From contig NZ_CP013373.1 in the NCBI RefSeq assembly GCF_001522585.2, positions 744,001 to 808,000 on the forward strand: a stretch of DNA of 64,000 nucleotides, read 5' to 3'. Under the pieces are notes generated by a model that was not told the DNA's origin, ran no database searches, and worked only from the letters and a program-made list of their open reading frames with translations. Positions 29,201 to 36,662 of the stretch are shown here, piece after piece; within the stretch, counting starts at the first letter, position 1, and each line of letters starts with the position of its first letter. This DNA is from Burkholderia sp. NRF60-BP8 (lineage in GTDB: Bacteria; Pseudomonadota; Gammaproteobacteria; Burkholderiales; Burkholderiaceae). The translations under genes were made by a program, and so were the position numbers.

Positions 29201-30909
29201 TGCTCGATTCGCGCAGCCTGGCCTTCGCGGACGAGATTCGCGCGATGACGGGCGGCGAGGGCATCGACATCGTGCTGAATTCGCTCGCCGGCGAGGCGAT
29301 GGTGCGCAGCATCGATACGTTGCGTCCGTTCGGTCGTTTTCTCGAACTCGGCAAGCGTGATTTCTACGAAAACAGCCATATCGGCCTGCGGCCGTTCCGT
29401 AACAACATCAGCTATTTCGGCATCGACGCCGACCAGTTGATGGGCGCGTTGCCGGAGCTGACCGCACGGCTGTTCGGCGAAGTGATGGCGCTGTTCGCGG
29501 CAGGCATGCTGCATCCGCTGCCGTATCGCGCGTTCCCGGCCGAGCGGGCCGAGGATGCGTTCCGCTACATGCAGCAGGCGCGCCAGATCGGCAAGGTGCT
29601 CGTGACCTATCCGTCCGGCACGCCCGCGCCGACGCGCGGCGTCGCGCGGGCGGAGGCGCTCGCGCTCGATCCGCACGGCGCATACCTGGTGGTCGGCGGC
29701 ACGGGCGGCCTGGGCTTCGCGAGCGCGCGCTGGATGGTCGAGCACGGCGCACGCCGGCTGACGCTGGCGAGCCGCTCCGGCGAACTCGCTGCGGCGGCGC
29801 GCGACGAGGTCGCGCGCTGGCGCGATACGCTCGGCGTCGCCGTCGACGTCGTGTCGTGCGACGTGACCGATGCGGCGGCGGTCGACGCGATGATTGCGGC
29901 GATCGTCCGGCGCAACCTTCCGCTGAAGGGCGTGCTGCATTCCGCGATGTCGATTGACGACGGCCTCGTGCGCAATCTCGACGATGCGCGGATGGCCGCG
30001 GTGCTCGCGCCGAAGGTGGCCGGCGCATGGAACCTGCATCGCGCGACGCGCGGGCTGCCGCTCGATCTGTTCGTCGTCTATTCGTCGGCGACGACCTATC
30101 TCGGCAATCCGGGGCAATCGAACTACGTCGCGGCCAACACCTTCCTCGAGGCGCTGGTCGAACATCGCCGTGCAGCAGGGTTGCCCGGTACGTTCATGGC
30201 CTGGGGGCCGCTCGAGGACGTCGGCTTCCTCGCACGCCATGCCGATACGCGCGAAGCGTTGCAATCGCGGATCGGCGGCGCGTCGATCACGTCCGACGAA
30301 GCGATGGCCGCGCTCGAGTGCGTGCTGATCGCGGGCGCGGCCGGCGAAGCGGTGGTGCGGCTCGACTGGCACGCGGTCGCACGCGGGATGCCGGCCGCGA
30401 AGGCGCGCCGATATGCGCTGCTGCAATCGCAGGCGAAGGGCGGCGATGCGCGCGACGGCGGCACGCAGCTGCGCGAAGAGGTGCTCGCGCTGCCGCGCGA
30501 CGAAGCGATCGCGCTGGTCGCGCGGACGCTGCAGGCGCAGATCGCGCGGATTCTGCACATGACGCCCGATCGCATCGCGCTCGACAAGTCGGTGCTCGAT
30601 ATGGGCATGGATTCGCTGATGGGGATGGAGCTCGGCCTCGCGGTCGAGGAAGCGTTCGAGGTCAAGCTGTCGGTGATGGCGATCGCCGAAGGCGCGTCGG
30701 TGACGACGCTGGCCGCGCGCATCGTCGATTCGATCGGCGCGTCGGCCGATACCGGCGCCGATGCCGCGTCGGCGACCGATGCCGCGCAAGAGGCCGTCGC
30801 GGCGCTCGCCGCGAAGCATGCGATCGACGGCGAAGCGCGCGCGATGCTCGATACGCGGCCGGAACCGGTTGCCGGCCAGCCGTCGCCGTCGCTCGAGGTG
30901 GCGCGGTGA
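23272..30909 (+). CDS. wcbR: Type I polyketide synthase WcbR (KS-AT-DH-MT-like-ER-KR-ACP)
   Basis: A single 2545-residue multidomain synthase. KS: residues 1-425, triad Cys174 (DTACSSS), His310 (EAHGTGT), His350 (NIGHLE). AT: about 530-850, Ser636 in GHSVGE. DH: about 900-1180, His937 in DHVVDGGVAFPGAG. A methyltransferase-like domain lies at about 1330-1540 with an eroded SAM motif (LELGATDGDV). ER: about 1785-2110 (HGGAGGVGIAA). KR: about 2130-2370 (VVGGTGGLG). ACP: Ser2448 in GMDSLMG. The fully reducing set predicts an iterative, fatty-acid-like product. No thioesterase is present, so the chain should leave to a partner such as WcbT. Codon use is strongly GC3-rich, unlike upstream genes. 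Confidence 0.95.
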   Translation: MNSKIAIIGMACRFPGGANNLGDFWQLLRDERDAVTEIPADRFGTDFYQHPSKREPGKSYTFAAGVLDNVAGFDAAFFGISPREAAQMDPQQRLLLELAWEAFEDAGVRPADMRGSNCGVFVGAASMDYGNRNMDDLNVIDPYSATGNTLSIASNRVSYLFDLHGPSMTVDTACSSSLVALHQAVKALQSGEADVALAGGVNLLLHPFGFVSFSKASMLSPRGRCRAFDATGDGYVRSEGGAVVLLKPLDRALADGDTIHAVIAGSGVNSVGHSPGGISVPGAAAQASLLRSVYARAGIDPQSLAYLEAHGTGTAVGDPIEARALIDVVSGERPADRPLLIGSVKTNIGHLETASGMAGLLKAVLCLKHRAVPRSLHFVTPNPGIDFDGGRLRVVDRYMPLDAGGAPLTIGVNSFGFGGTNAHVVLTEAPVANDASTAAPEPIQAQPSPLVLTARSANALAALAGRYLAMLDDGADWQALAGAAARRRQWFEHRAIVAPADVTEGRAALAALAQPAQEGLPACVATGQAPADALRTALVFSGNGCQWVGMGNELYAENAVFRAALDEVDALWCEDGSPSLVDVMRGGPSAEWLAGAGAEWLAATENAQPLLFAIQVGMIRVIDARGMRYDAAIGHSVGEIAAAWVTGALSLADAVRVIKIRSRAQAMTRGSGRMAAVGIGEAAARELIARHGLARRVEVAGINSPDAVTLAGELQGLQALEAALRGSGKFFQMLDLDYAFHSSHMDRIEPVVLAELAGVRPQPGNGAFVSTVTGGPLAGNELDARYWWRNIREPVRFGDGIAYLIEQGVRLFIEVSPHSILRTYVKQALTAAGVTGVALPTLKRDHGSAATLRQAILAAIAHGASVDPDRFAPGASRTALPSYPWQRDRFWLTPTIEGYGLVDRRREHPLLGYRLHEHAFGWENQLDPAKLPMLADHVVDGGVAFPGAGYVEMALAAARTFFATPDAALENVEIRTPVVFQPQQAKLFRLVIEPRTATFTIETRDRMSDGAWALNVTGRMLESGNALGAASIVPAETLERLLALPAADGDTLYANTAAIGLGYGPAFRWVRTVRVAAAEDAALADVAAPAACGDARALSAYLLHPAVMDSGFHPLFALLAAHARDGEHPAYVPVQIGRVDYLRGDTVARVLARIDRRSPHSIVAHFEFLDAQGAIVARLDACRFRRVDLVGRRQNLPSRFVYRLEEMPLPNDVDAAALPAPDALLAQAAARVDAAGLDGRRTQHLTEILPLLDVLASLYVLRAFDALGVFAGTWQPAPERAAFAARLADMLVEDGLAARDGARLIRDDAACAALPPLDDLWRGLLAESPGHVAELTLLAHCGAALPDVLNGAKDDARWLSPTGHSLVEQLLAASPTWQHVHALLAAGVEQAVDAWRPTRRLRVLELGATDGDVLQTLGMHLAAARCDHTIAATAGQLAGFDTDAQATVRTVALQPGERLSLSADDAGPYDLIVANRALSGRHDPADALNAMRSWLAPGGLLLLAESRRGRFSDIVFAPQAAATEADAPAQLAPVDLEAALARAGYVDVVRHVEQGLDLDGTPTFVIARNPASAVAARCGSDASDFDTLARSERWLVMHAPDAAGGFGGRLADALAHAGYPADIVDVTHAADAIASLPAGQPAHVVFCAPETPLADTTTGDGVMAALRHGVIALAALVRALGAQPNAATRLTVVTRGGAPFAGAAHAHPEQATLWGLGRVLANEHPELACRLIDVDRAADGIPDALIRELTGAALEEEVVLSAHGRLVPRMLTAAQAAARSDGAMARASVLAFDAPGSLRNLEWFALPERALGDDEVEIEPVATGLNFRDVMYAMGLLSDEAVETGFAGATIGMELSGRVVRVGRAVTEFAPGDAVLGFAPASFATRVRTRAQAIAPKPERLSFEEAATVPTTFFTAYYALVELARLRRGERVLVHGGAGGVGIAAIQLARHFGAEVFATAGSDEKREFVRLLGADHVLDSRSLAFADEIRAMTGGEGIDIVLNSLAGEAMVRSIDTLRPFGRFLELGKRDFYENSHIGLRPFRNNISYFGIDADQLMGALPELTARLFGEVMALFAAGMLHPLPYRAFPAERAEDAFRYMQQARQIGKVLVTYPSGTPAPTRGVARAEALALDPHGAYLVVGGTGGLGFASARWMVEHGARRLTLASRSGELAAAARDEVARWRDTLGVAVDVVSCDVTDAAAVDAMIAAIVRRNLPLKGVLHSAMSIDDGLVRNLDDARMAAVLAPKVAGAWNLHRATRGLPLDLFVVYSSATTYLGNPGQSNYVAANTFLEALVEHRRAAGLPGTFMAWGPLEDVGFLARHADTREALQSRIGGASITSDEAMAALECVLIAGAAGEAVVRLDWHAVARGMPAAKARRYALLQSQAKGGDARDGGTQLREEVLALPRDEAIALVARTLQAQIARILHMTPDRIALDKSVLDMGMDSLMGMELGLAVEEAFEVKLSVMAIAEGASVTTLAARIVDSIGASADTGADAASATDAAQEAVAALAAKHAIDGEARAMLDTRPEPVAGQPSPSLEVAR

Positions 30910-31823
30910 GCGCGCCGACCGGCTGGGCGACGCGGCAGGGCACGCTCGCGCGCCCGCTGACGATCGACGGGCACGGGTTGCACACGGGCCGCCGGGTCGC
31001 CGTGCGGATTCTGCCCGCGCGTCCCGAAGACGGCGTGACGGGCATCGTGTTCCGTCGGGTCGAGCAGGGGCGCACGGTTGCGACGCTGCCCGTCGATCCC
31101 GCGCTGCGCCGTGCGCAGCCGCTCTGCACGATGCTGCGCAATGCCGACGGCATCGGCGTGCGCACGATCGAGCACCTGCTTGCATCGCTGCTCGCATGCG
31201 AGATCGATCATGCGATCGTCGAGCTCGACGCGGAAGAGGTGCCGATTCTCGATGGCAGCGCAACGCCATGGGTGGACGCGATCCGCGCGTGCGGCCGCGT
31301 CGCGCTCGATGCGCCGAAGCGCTTCATCCGCGTGTTGCGGCCGGTCGTCGTCGCGGACGGCGATGGCGACCAGCGGCGCGAAATGCGGCTCGAGCCGGCG
31401 CCGCGCTACGAACTGAGCGTGCGCAACGACCTGCGCGGCTTCGGCGACATGCATTGGGACGGCGCGCTGACGCCGGCCGCATTCGCGACCGACATCGCGC
31501 CGTCGCGCTCGTACGGGCGCGTGAAGTGGGCCGTGCCGGCGATCGTCGCCGGCTATCTGCGCGGCGTGCCGATCCTGCGCGGCGCGCGGCCCTCGTGCAC
31601 CGCGTCGATCGTCGGCAATCGCGTGCTGGGCGGGATGCGGCTGCCGGAGGAGTTCGTCCGGCATCGCGTGCTCGACCTGATCGGCGATCTCGCGTTGGCC
31701 GGTGCGCCGCTGCTCGCGCGCGTGAGCGCGCTGCGGCCGAGCCACGAGATGAATTTCCGGCTGGTCGATGCGTTGCTGGCTACGCCCGATGCGTGGCAGT
31801 GGGCCGACTTTTCCGACGCATGA
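30906..31823 (+). CDS. wcbS: LpxC-like metal-dependent deacetylase (WcbS)
   Basis: A 305-residue homologue of LpxC, the zinc enzyme that removes the N-acyl group from UDP-3-O-acyl-GlcNAc in lipid A synthesis. The catalytic set is conserved: Glu89-His90 (TIEHLLAS), His253-x3-Asp257 with Asp261 (RHRVLDLIGD), and a late His in RPSHEMNF; SRSYGRVKW replaces the LpxC FGF-type motif. It should therefore be an active Zn-deacetylase, but the true lpxC is normally in the dcw/ftsZ cluster, so this paralogue likely acts on a capsule-lipid intermediate. GTG at 30906 overlaps the wcbR stop by 4 bases. Confidence 0.88.
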   Translation: MSAPTGWATRQGTLARPLTIDGHGLHTGRRVAVRILPARPEDGVTGIVFRRVEQGRTVATLPVDPALRRAQPLCTMLRNADGIGVRTIEHLLASLLACEIDHAIVELDAEEVPILDGSATPWVDAIRACGRVALDAPKRFIRVLRPVVVADGDGDQRREMRLEPAPRYELSVRNDLRGFGDMHWDGALTPAAFATDIAPSRSYGRVKWAVPAIVAGYLRGVPILRGARPSCTASIVGNRVLGGMRLPEEFVRHRVLDLIGDLALAGAPLLARVSALRPSHEMNFRLVDALLATPDAWQWADFSDA

Positions 31824-31887
31824 CACCACGCCTTTTAAAAATACGCGGCGTAACATAGTGTCTTTTCGAGATACAGCGAAGGAAGCA

Positions 31888-33216
31888 ATGGCACTGGGAG
31901 AGCATCTTCGCCAGCAACTGGCGGCGAAAGCGCTGAAACGGCAACTGGAGCGCGCGACCGACGCCGCGGCGGCGCCCGGCGTGCCGGGTACGCTGGCGGC
32001 GCAGGCCACGTCGGCGCGCAGCCGCTTCGAATCGATGCCGCAGTATCAGCAGGTCCGGATCATGCGCGAGATGGGCGAGAAGCTGCGGGTCGACTCGCCG
32101 TTTTTCCGCGTGCACGACGGCGTCGCCGGAGCGACCACGCAGATCGGCGGCCGCGAATACCTGAACTTCGCGAATTACAACTATCTGGGCCTGGCCGGCG
32201 ATCCGGCGGTGTCCGCGCGCGCGAAAGCCGCGATCGACCGCTACGGCACGTCGGCCTCGGCGAGCCGGATGGTCGCGGGCGAGCGGCCGGTGCAGCGCGA
32301 GCTCGAGCGGGCGCTGGCTGCGTTCTACGAGACCGACGACTGCGTCGCGTTCGTGAGCGGCCATGCGACCAACGTGACCGTGATCGGCGCGCTGTTCGGC
32401 CCGGGCGACCTGGTGGTCCACGACGCGCTCGCGCACAACAGCATCGTGCAGGGTGCGCAGTTGAGCGGCGCGAAGCGGCTGAGTTTCGCGCACAACGACT
32501 GGCAGGCGCTCGACGAGCTGCTGTCGCGCGTGCGCCGCGAATACCGGCACGTGCTGATCGCGATCGAGGGGCTGTACAGCATGGACGGCGATTTCCCCGA
32601 CCTGCAGCGCTTCGTCGACGTGAAGACGCGCCACGGGGCATTCCTACTGGTCGACGAGGCGCATTCGCTCGGCGTGCTCGGCGCGACCGGCAAGGGCATC
32701 CGCGAGCACGCCGGCGTCGCGCCCGACCAGGTCGACATGTGGATGGGCACGATGAGCAAGACGCTGGCCGGTTGCGGCGGTTTCATTGCGGGCTGCCAGC
32801 CGCTCGTCGACATGCTGCGCCATCTGGCGCCGGGTTTTCTGTACAGCGTCGGGCTCGCGCCGACGCTCGCCGCAGCGTCGCTGGCCGCGCTCGAACGCCT
32901 GCAGGCCGAGCCGGAGCGCGTCGCGCAACTGCAGGCGCGTGGGCGGCAGTTCCTGACGGAGGCGCGTGCCGCGGGGTTGAATACGGGCACGAGCGCCGGG
33001 TATGCGGTCGTGCCGGTAATCACGGGCAGCTCGCTGAAGGCCGCCCAGTGGGCGAACGCGATGTTCGACGAAGGCATCAACGTGCAGCCGATCTTCTATC
33101 CGGCCGTCGAGGAAAAGGCCGCGCGGCTGCGCTTTTTCATCTGTTCGACGCATGAGCCCGAGCAGATCAGTCGGGCGGTTGCCGTGTTGTCGCGTCTTGC
33201 AGGGCGCGGTGCGTGA
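31888..33216 (+). CDS. wcbT: PLP-dependent alpha-oxoamine synthase (WcbT; AONS/SPT family)
   Basis: A 442-residue fold-type I PLP enzyme related to 8-amino-7-oxononanoate synthase and serine palmitoyltransferase, which condense an acyl thioester with an amino acid and release CO2. PLP lysine is Lys291 in GTMSKTLAGCGG. Other landmarks are NYLGLAGDP, DALAHNSIVQG, EGLYSMDGD and DEAHSLGVLG. About 90 residues precede the catalytic core, with no recognisable ACP motif. ATG 31888 has a GAAGGA box; a GTG at 31858 would add 10 residues. Standing after a PKS without thioesterase, it may take the WcbR chain directly. Confidence 0.87.
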   Translation: MALGEHLRQQLAAKALKRQLERATDAAAAPGVPGTLAAQATSARSRFESMPQYQQVRIMREMGEKLRVDSPFFRVHDGVAGATTQIGGREYLNFANYNYLGLAGDPAVSARAKAAIDRYGTSASASRMVAGERPVQRELERALAAFYETDDCVAFVSGHATNVTVIGALFGPGDLVVHDALAHNSIVQGAQLSGAKRLSFAHNDWQALDELLSRVRREYRHVLIAIEGLYSMDGDFPDLQRFVDVKTRHGAFLLVDEAHSLGVLGATGKGIREHAGVAPDQVDMWMGTMSKTLAGCGGFIAGCQPLVDMLRHLAPGFLYSVGLAPTLAAASLAALERLQAEPERVAQLQARGRQFLTEARAAGLNTGTSAGYAVVPVITGSSLKAAQWANAMFDEGINVQPIFYPAVEEKAARLRFFICSTHEPEQISRAVAVLSRLAGRGA

Positions 33217-33947
33217 CGCGGGCCGCCACGGTCTCGCAAGCGATCCCGCGCGCCGGCGAACCGGCGCGGTTTCGCGCGGCCGATGCGGATGACGCGGCAG
33301 CATGCGCGCCGCTCGTGTTTGCGTCCGGTGTCGCCGAATTCGGCTTCTTTCTCGGCGAAAGCGACGCGCGCTGCATCGCTTTCCTGCAACAGGCCTTCCG
33401 GTCGCGCCACGGACGCTTCTCGTGGCGCCGGCATCGCGTCGCAGTCGCCGAAGATGGCACGGTGCTCGCGGTGATGGCGATTCACGACGGGCAGCGGACG
33501 GCGTTCGACGACGTGCACGTCGTCTGGGCGCTCGCACGTTTCTTCGGCGTGCGTCGCACGATCGGCCAGTTGCTGCGCGGGCTGATCCTCGAAACGGAAC
33601 TTCCGGCGCCGAAGCGTTCGCAGATCCTCGTCGCGCATTGCGCGACGGACGAGCGCCAGCGCGGTACGGGCATCTTCAGCGCACTGTTTCGCGATGCGCT
33701 GGATATCGGCGCGTTGCCGACCGATGGCAGTCGTGACGTCGTACTCGACGTGCTGACGTGCAACGTGCGCGCCCGCGCGCTGTACGAACGCCTCGGGTTC
33801 GTTGCGCTGCCGCGGTTGCGCGCGCGTTCGCGCAGGTTGCCGGGCGAGCTCGATTCGATTCGGATGCGGTTTGATCGTCGCGGCCAACCAAGACAGTGGG
33901 CCGATGTGGCGCAAGGCGGACAGTTCAACCGTCGGTCGCCGCAATAG
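33213..33947 (+). CDS. GNAT-family acyltransferase at the end of the wcb operon
   Basis: A 244-residue protein with a GNAT fold, which transfers an acyl group from a thioester to an amine or hydroxyl. The acyl-CoA/ACP loop is readable as ATDERQRGTGIFSALF (about residues 149-164), followed by VLTCNVRARALYERLGFVAL (about 183-202), the usual GNAT C-terminal pattern. GTG at 33213 overlaps the wcbT stop by 4 bases, so it belongs to the same unit. An N-acyltransferase would complete a ceramide-like lipid after WcbT/WcbP. The last 35 residues are basic and unlike the family. It is convergent with cysC. Confidence 0.8.
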   Translation: MTRAATVSQAIPRAGEPARFRAADADDAAACAPLVFASGVAEFGFFLGESDARCIAFLQQAFRSRHGRFSWRRHRVAVAEDGTVLAVMAIHDGQRTAFDDVHVVWALARFFGVRRTIGQLLRGLILETELPAPKRSQILVAHCATDERQRGTGIFSALFRDALDIGALPTDGSRDVVLDVLTCNVRARALYERLGFVALPRLRARSRRLPGELDSIRMRFDRRGQPRQWADVAQGGQFNRRSPQ

Positions 33948-34004
33948 CGCGCCGAAAAAGAAGACGGGAGCGGGGGCGCTGGCGAGCCGATGGCCGCGCC
34001 AGTA

Positions 34005-34601
34005 TCAGCCGTTCAACGGCAATTTCTGCATGATCGCGTGCACGCATTCCAGCGGACTTGCTTCGCCCGTGCGCACATGCACGTCGGGTAATACCGGTTT
34101 TTCATAGGTCGATTCGATGCCGGTGAACTGCCGAATGGTCCCTTGCCTTGCCAACGCATACAGCCCCTTGGGATCGCGCGCTTCCGCCACATCCAGCGCG
34201 ACGTCGACGAAGACTTCGAAAAACCTGCCCTGCGGAAAACGCGCGCGCGCTTTGGCCCGTGCTTCCCGAAACGGCGAGATCAGCGCAACGATGACGACGA
34301 GCCCCGCATCCACCATCAGGCGCGCGACCTCGGCCGTTCGACGGATGTTCTCGTGGCGGTCTGCGTCGCTGAAACCCAGGTCCTGATTCAATCCTTCGCG
34401 AAGCTGGTCGCCGTCCAGCAGAAAAGTCCGCAGGCCGCGCGTGTCGAGTTGTTCCTTCAGTAGATTCGAGAGCGTCGATTTGCCGGCACCGGAGACACCG
34501 GTGAGCCATACCACGAAGGCATGGTCCTGCTTCATGCTGGAAAGCATGGATTGATTGCCCGTCAGCATGACAGGGAGTGGGTTTTGGAGATCTTGAGTCA
34601 T
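34005..34601 (-). CDS. cysC: Adenylylsulfate (APS) kinase
   Basis: A 198-residue CysC that phosphorylates APS to PAPS, the universal sulfate donor. P-loop GVSGAGKST (about residues 36-44), LDGDQLREGL, the phospho-acceptor Ser in ISPFREAR, and KGLYALARQG with FTGIES near the end are all intact. It stands alone, without cysD or cysN. Many Burkholderia assimilate sulfate via APS without PAPS, so a free-standing APS kinase beside a capsule locus with a sulfotransferase suggests a dedicated supply of PAPS. Start ATG 34601; the first 25 residues are non-conserved. Confidence 0.93.
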   Translation of the reverse strand: MTQDLQNPLPVMLTGNQSMLSSMKQDHAFVVWLTGVSGAGKSTLSNLLKEQLDTRGLRTFLLDGDQLREGLNQDLGFSDADRHENIRRTAEVARLMVDAGLVVIVALISPFREARAKARARFPQGRFFEVFVDVALDVAEARDPKGLYALARQGTIRQFTGIESTYEKPVLPDVHVRTGEASPLECVHAIMQKLPLNG

Positions 34602-35307
34602 CTCGGAGTCGATGTGCCGGTAACTGCGTCGCTACTTTATTGTGATGCGGATTCATCCGTTGGCGAATTGTAACGTGCCTTTTCAAAATTCGTAACTTGA
34701 ATATTTTAATCAGGAATAAGCGTTCGCCCTCGCGCGGCCCGACGATGTGCGAGCCCTGTCCGTCAGGTAATGATTGCCGATTCGCCGTAATAATTCGAAA
34801 TGAGCGCGTGTCGCCGACGGGGTGGAAGGTGCGTACAATGTCGCCCCCCGTTTTATCGCCCGCTGGATTTACGGTGTGTCCCGATCAGGCCCGTGCCATG
34901 AGGGCAATGGGCCCGGACGATTTGCGTCGGCATTCGTTGGAAGAGCGGTGACGATTGTTCGTCGACATGTCGCAGAATTCCTCGGACATATGTTGTCGCG
35001 CGTACGTCGATTATCGCCCTGTATTTCTGGTCAGGATCAAATCGCAAGAGTATTAATTTTTTATTCGGCGAAAATTTCAGTAGTGCGCGGGTCTGCTTTC
35101 GTCATGCGATTCCGTCGCTCATTATCGAATTGGGGAATTATCCCAGGCCGGTTGCCCGATCGTATTCGTCGGGAGATGTTTCGTATCGCTTTCGATTGAT
35201 TCGGCGGTACCGATCGCCGGTCCGTCAAAACGAATCGCCGCAATTGCCGTATCGCGCCGAAGTATTCGACATTCGAATGCGCTCGCTTTCGTCAGGACTG
35301 CGGCATG
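34602..35307. other. 706-bp A+T-rich intergenic region at the end of the capsule locus
   Basis: No convincing gene. Short open frames lack ribosome-binding sites and normal codon use. A possible cysC promoter on the minus strand is TTACGA (34695-34690), 17 bases, TACAAT (34672-34667). The A+T-rich blocks at 34680-34800 and 35040-35260 stand out from neighbours and may mark the edge of transferred DNA. Confidence 0.45.
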
Positions 35308-36141
35308 TCACTTGTGCCGCGGCCCGAACGGCCGCTGCTGCACATCGGCGCCGTGCGCGACGATTGCCATCCCCTCCGGCACTTCCTCCCACGCGCCGCG
35401 CAGGTCGACGAGCGGCTCCGACACGACCATGAACGCATCGTCGCCGGCTTCGGCGATACGGGGATTATGCGGATACAACTCGTGCAGGTGCTTGAACGAC
35501 GTGCTGTGGAACAGCGACCGCGATTGCCGTTCGCTCGAGTAACGCACTGCGACGATTCGTTCGCCATCGGTCGCGCAGATCGTCATGTTGAGCGGATCGG
35601 CGACGCGATGCCGCGCGGCGGTTTCCTCCACCACGCCGACCATGCGTTCGAGCGCCGGCAGTGGCGCCTGCTCGAGACCGTACGTCAGCGCGAGGCGGAA
35701 CATCAGCTCGGAGTCGGTCGAGCCTTCGAGTGTCGGGAACAGCGCGGGATCGACCTTCATCGTCAGGTCGCGGCGCAGCTTGTGGAAGTCGCGGATCAGC
35801 CCGTTGTGCGCGAACAGCCAGCGGCCGTGGCGGAACGGATGGCAGTTGGTTTCCTGGACGGGCGTGTCGGTTGCCGCGCGAATATGCGCGATGAACATCC
35901 GCGAGCGGATCGCACGCGCGGCTTCGCGCAGGTTGCGGTCGTTCCACGCGGGATGCACGGAGCGATAGCGGAACGGGAGTTCGTCGGGATGCCCGTACCA
36001 GCCGATGCCGAAGCCGTCGCCGTTGGTGGTCGTCGCGCCCAGCTCCGAATGCAGGCTCTGGTCGATCAGCGAATGCTTCGCGCGGAACAGCACGGTTTCC
36101 AGATGGATCGGATTACCCGTATAGGCGAGCCAGCGGCACAT
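35308..36141 (-). CDS. Class II glutamine amidotransferase (YafJ/Gn_AT_II type)
   Basis: A 277-residue Ntn-hydrolase that frees ammonia from glutamine. The start MCRWLAYTG places the catalytic cysteine at residue 2. Glutamine-binding landmarks follow: NGDGFGIGWYG, AHIRAATDTPVQETNCHPF, HNGLIRDF and STDSELMF. The ATG at 36141 has an AAGGAG box; an ATG 15 bases upstream would bury Cys2. No synthase domain is attached, so it is the stand-alone YafJ type, whose partner is unknown. It may be related to ergothioneine-type EgtC enzymes, but no such cluster is nearby. Confidence 0.9.
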   Translation of the reverse strand: MCRWLAYTGNPIHLETVLFRAKHSLIDQSLHSELGATTTNGDGFGIGWYGHPDELPFRYRSVHPAWNDRNLREAARAIRSRMFIAHIRAATDTPVQETNCHPFRHGRWLFAHNGLIRDFHKLRRDLTMKVDPALFPTLEGSTDSELMFRLALTYGLEQAPLPALERMVGVVEETAARHRVADPLNMTICATDGERIVAVRYSSERQSRSLFHSTSFKHLHELYPHNPRIAEAGDDAFMVVSEPLVDLRGAWEEVPEGMAIVAHGADVQQRPFGPRHK

Positions 36142-36262
36142 GAAGCGCTCCTTCACGATGTGTATCGTTCGCGCATGGTAGCCGACTCCGCAACGCTTAC
36201 GCGTCCAAGCGCGTCACCCGCGCGCGCTTCATGCATGGCCGGCCGTCCGCGCGATGCGCAAC

Positions 36263-36284
36263 CGCCCGGCCATGCGGCCGGGCG
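36263..36284. terminator. Inverted repeat between GATase and AhpD-like gene
   Basis: CGCCCGGCC and GGCCGGGCG form a 9-bp perfect stem around ATGC. There is no T-run, so it may be an intrinsic terminator only weakly, or just a structured end of the minus-strand carboxymuconolactone decarboxylase-like transcript. Confidence 0.4.
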
Positions 36285-36332
36285 CAACACGACAATGCGG
36301 TGCGGCCCGACGGTCGTGCCGCAGCAGCCGGC

Positions 36333-36662
36333 TCAATCGCCGAGCGCGTCCATCACACGCGCCGAATAGACGAGCGCCGCGCCCGCATTCAACGCAATCG
36401 CGACGCCGAGCGCTTCCGCCACTTCCTCCTTGGTCGCGCCATGCTTGGCCGCTTCGGCCGTATGCACGGCGATACAGCCGTCGCAGCGCGTGGTAACGGC
36501 CACCGCGAGTGCGATCAGTTCGCGCGTCTTCGCGTCGAGATGGCCGGTCTTGGCACCTGCGCCGGACAGCGCCTTGTAGCCGGCCAGCGTATCGGGAGAC
36601 AGCTTGGCGATGTCGCCGATACGCGTCGAGAGTTCCTTCCGGTATTCGTTCCAGTTCAGCAT
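36333..36662 (-). CDS. Carboxymuconolactone decarboxylase/AhpD-like protein
   Basis: A 109-residue all-alpha protein of the CMD/AhpD family. The redox signature C-x-x-C is present in TRCDGCIAVHTAEA (about residues 57-70), so a peroxidase-like or thiol role is more likely than decarboxylation. Start ATG 36662. The divergent AraC regulator 129 bases away may control it. Confidence 0.9.
   Translation of the reverse strand: MLNWNEYRKELSTRIGDIAKLSPDTLAGYKALSGAGAKTGHLDAKTRELIALAVAVTTRCDGCIAVHTAEAAKHGATKEEVAEALGVAIALNAGAALVYSARVMDALGD

Noticed and set aside
26923..31269. A 1448-codon open frame on the minus strand opposite wcbR and wcbS
   Set aside because: Same artefact of strong GC3 bias; the plus strand encodes clear MT-like, ER, KR, ACP and LpxC-like domains.
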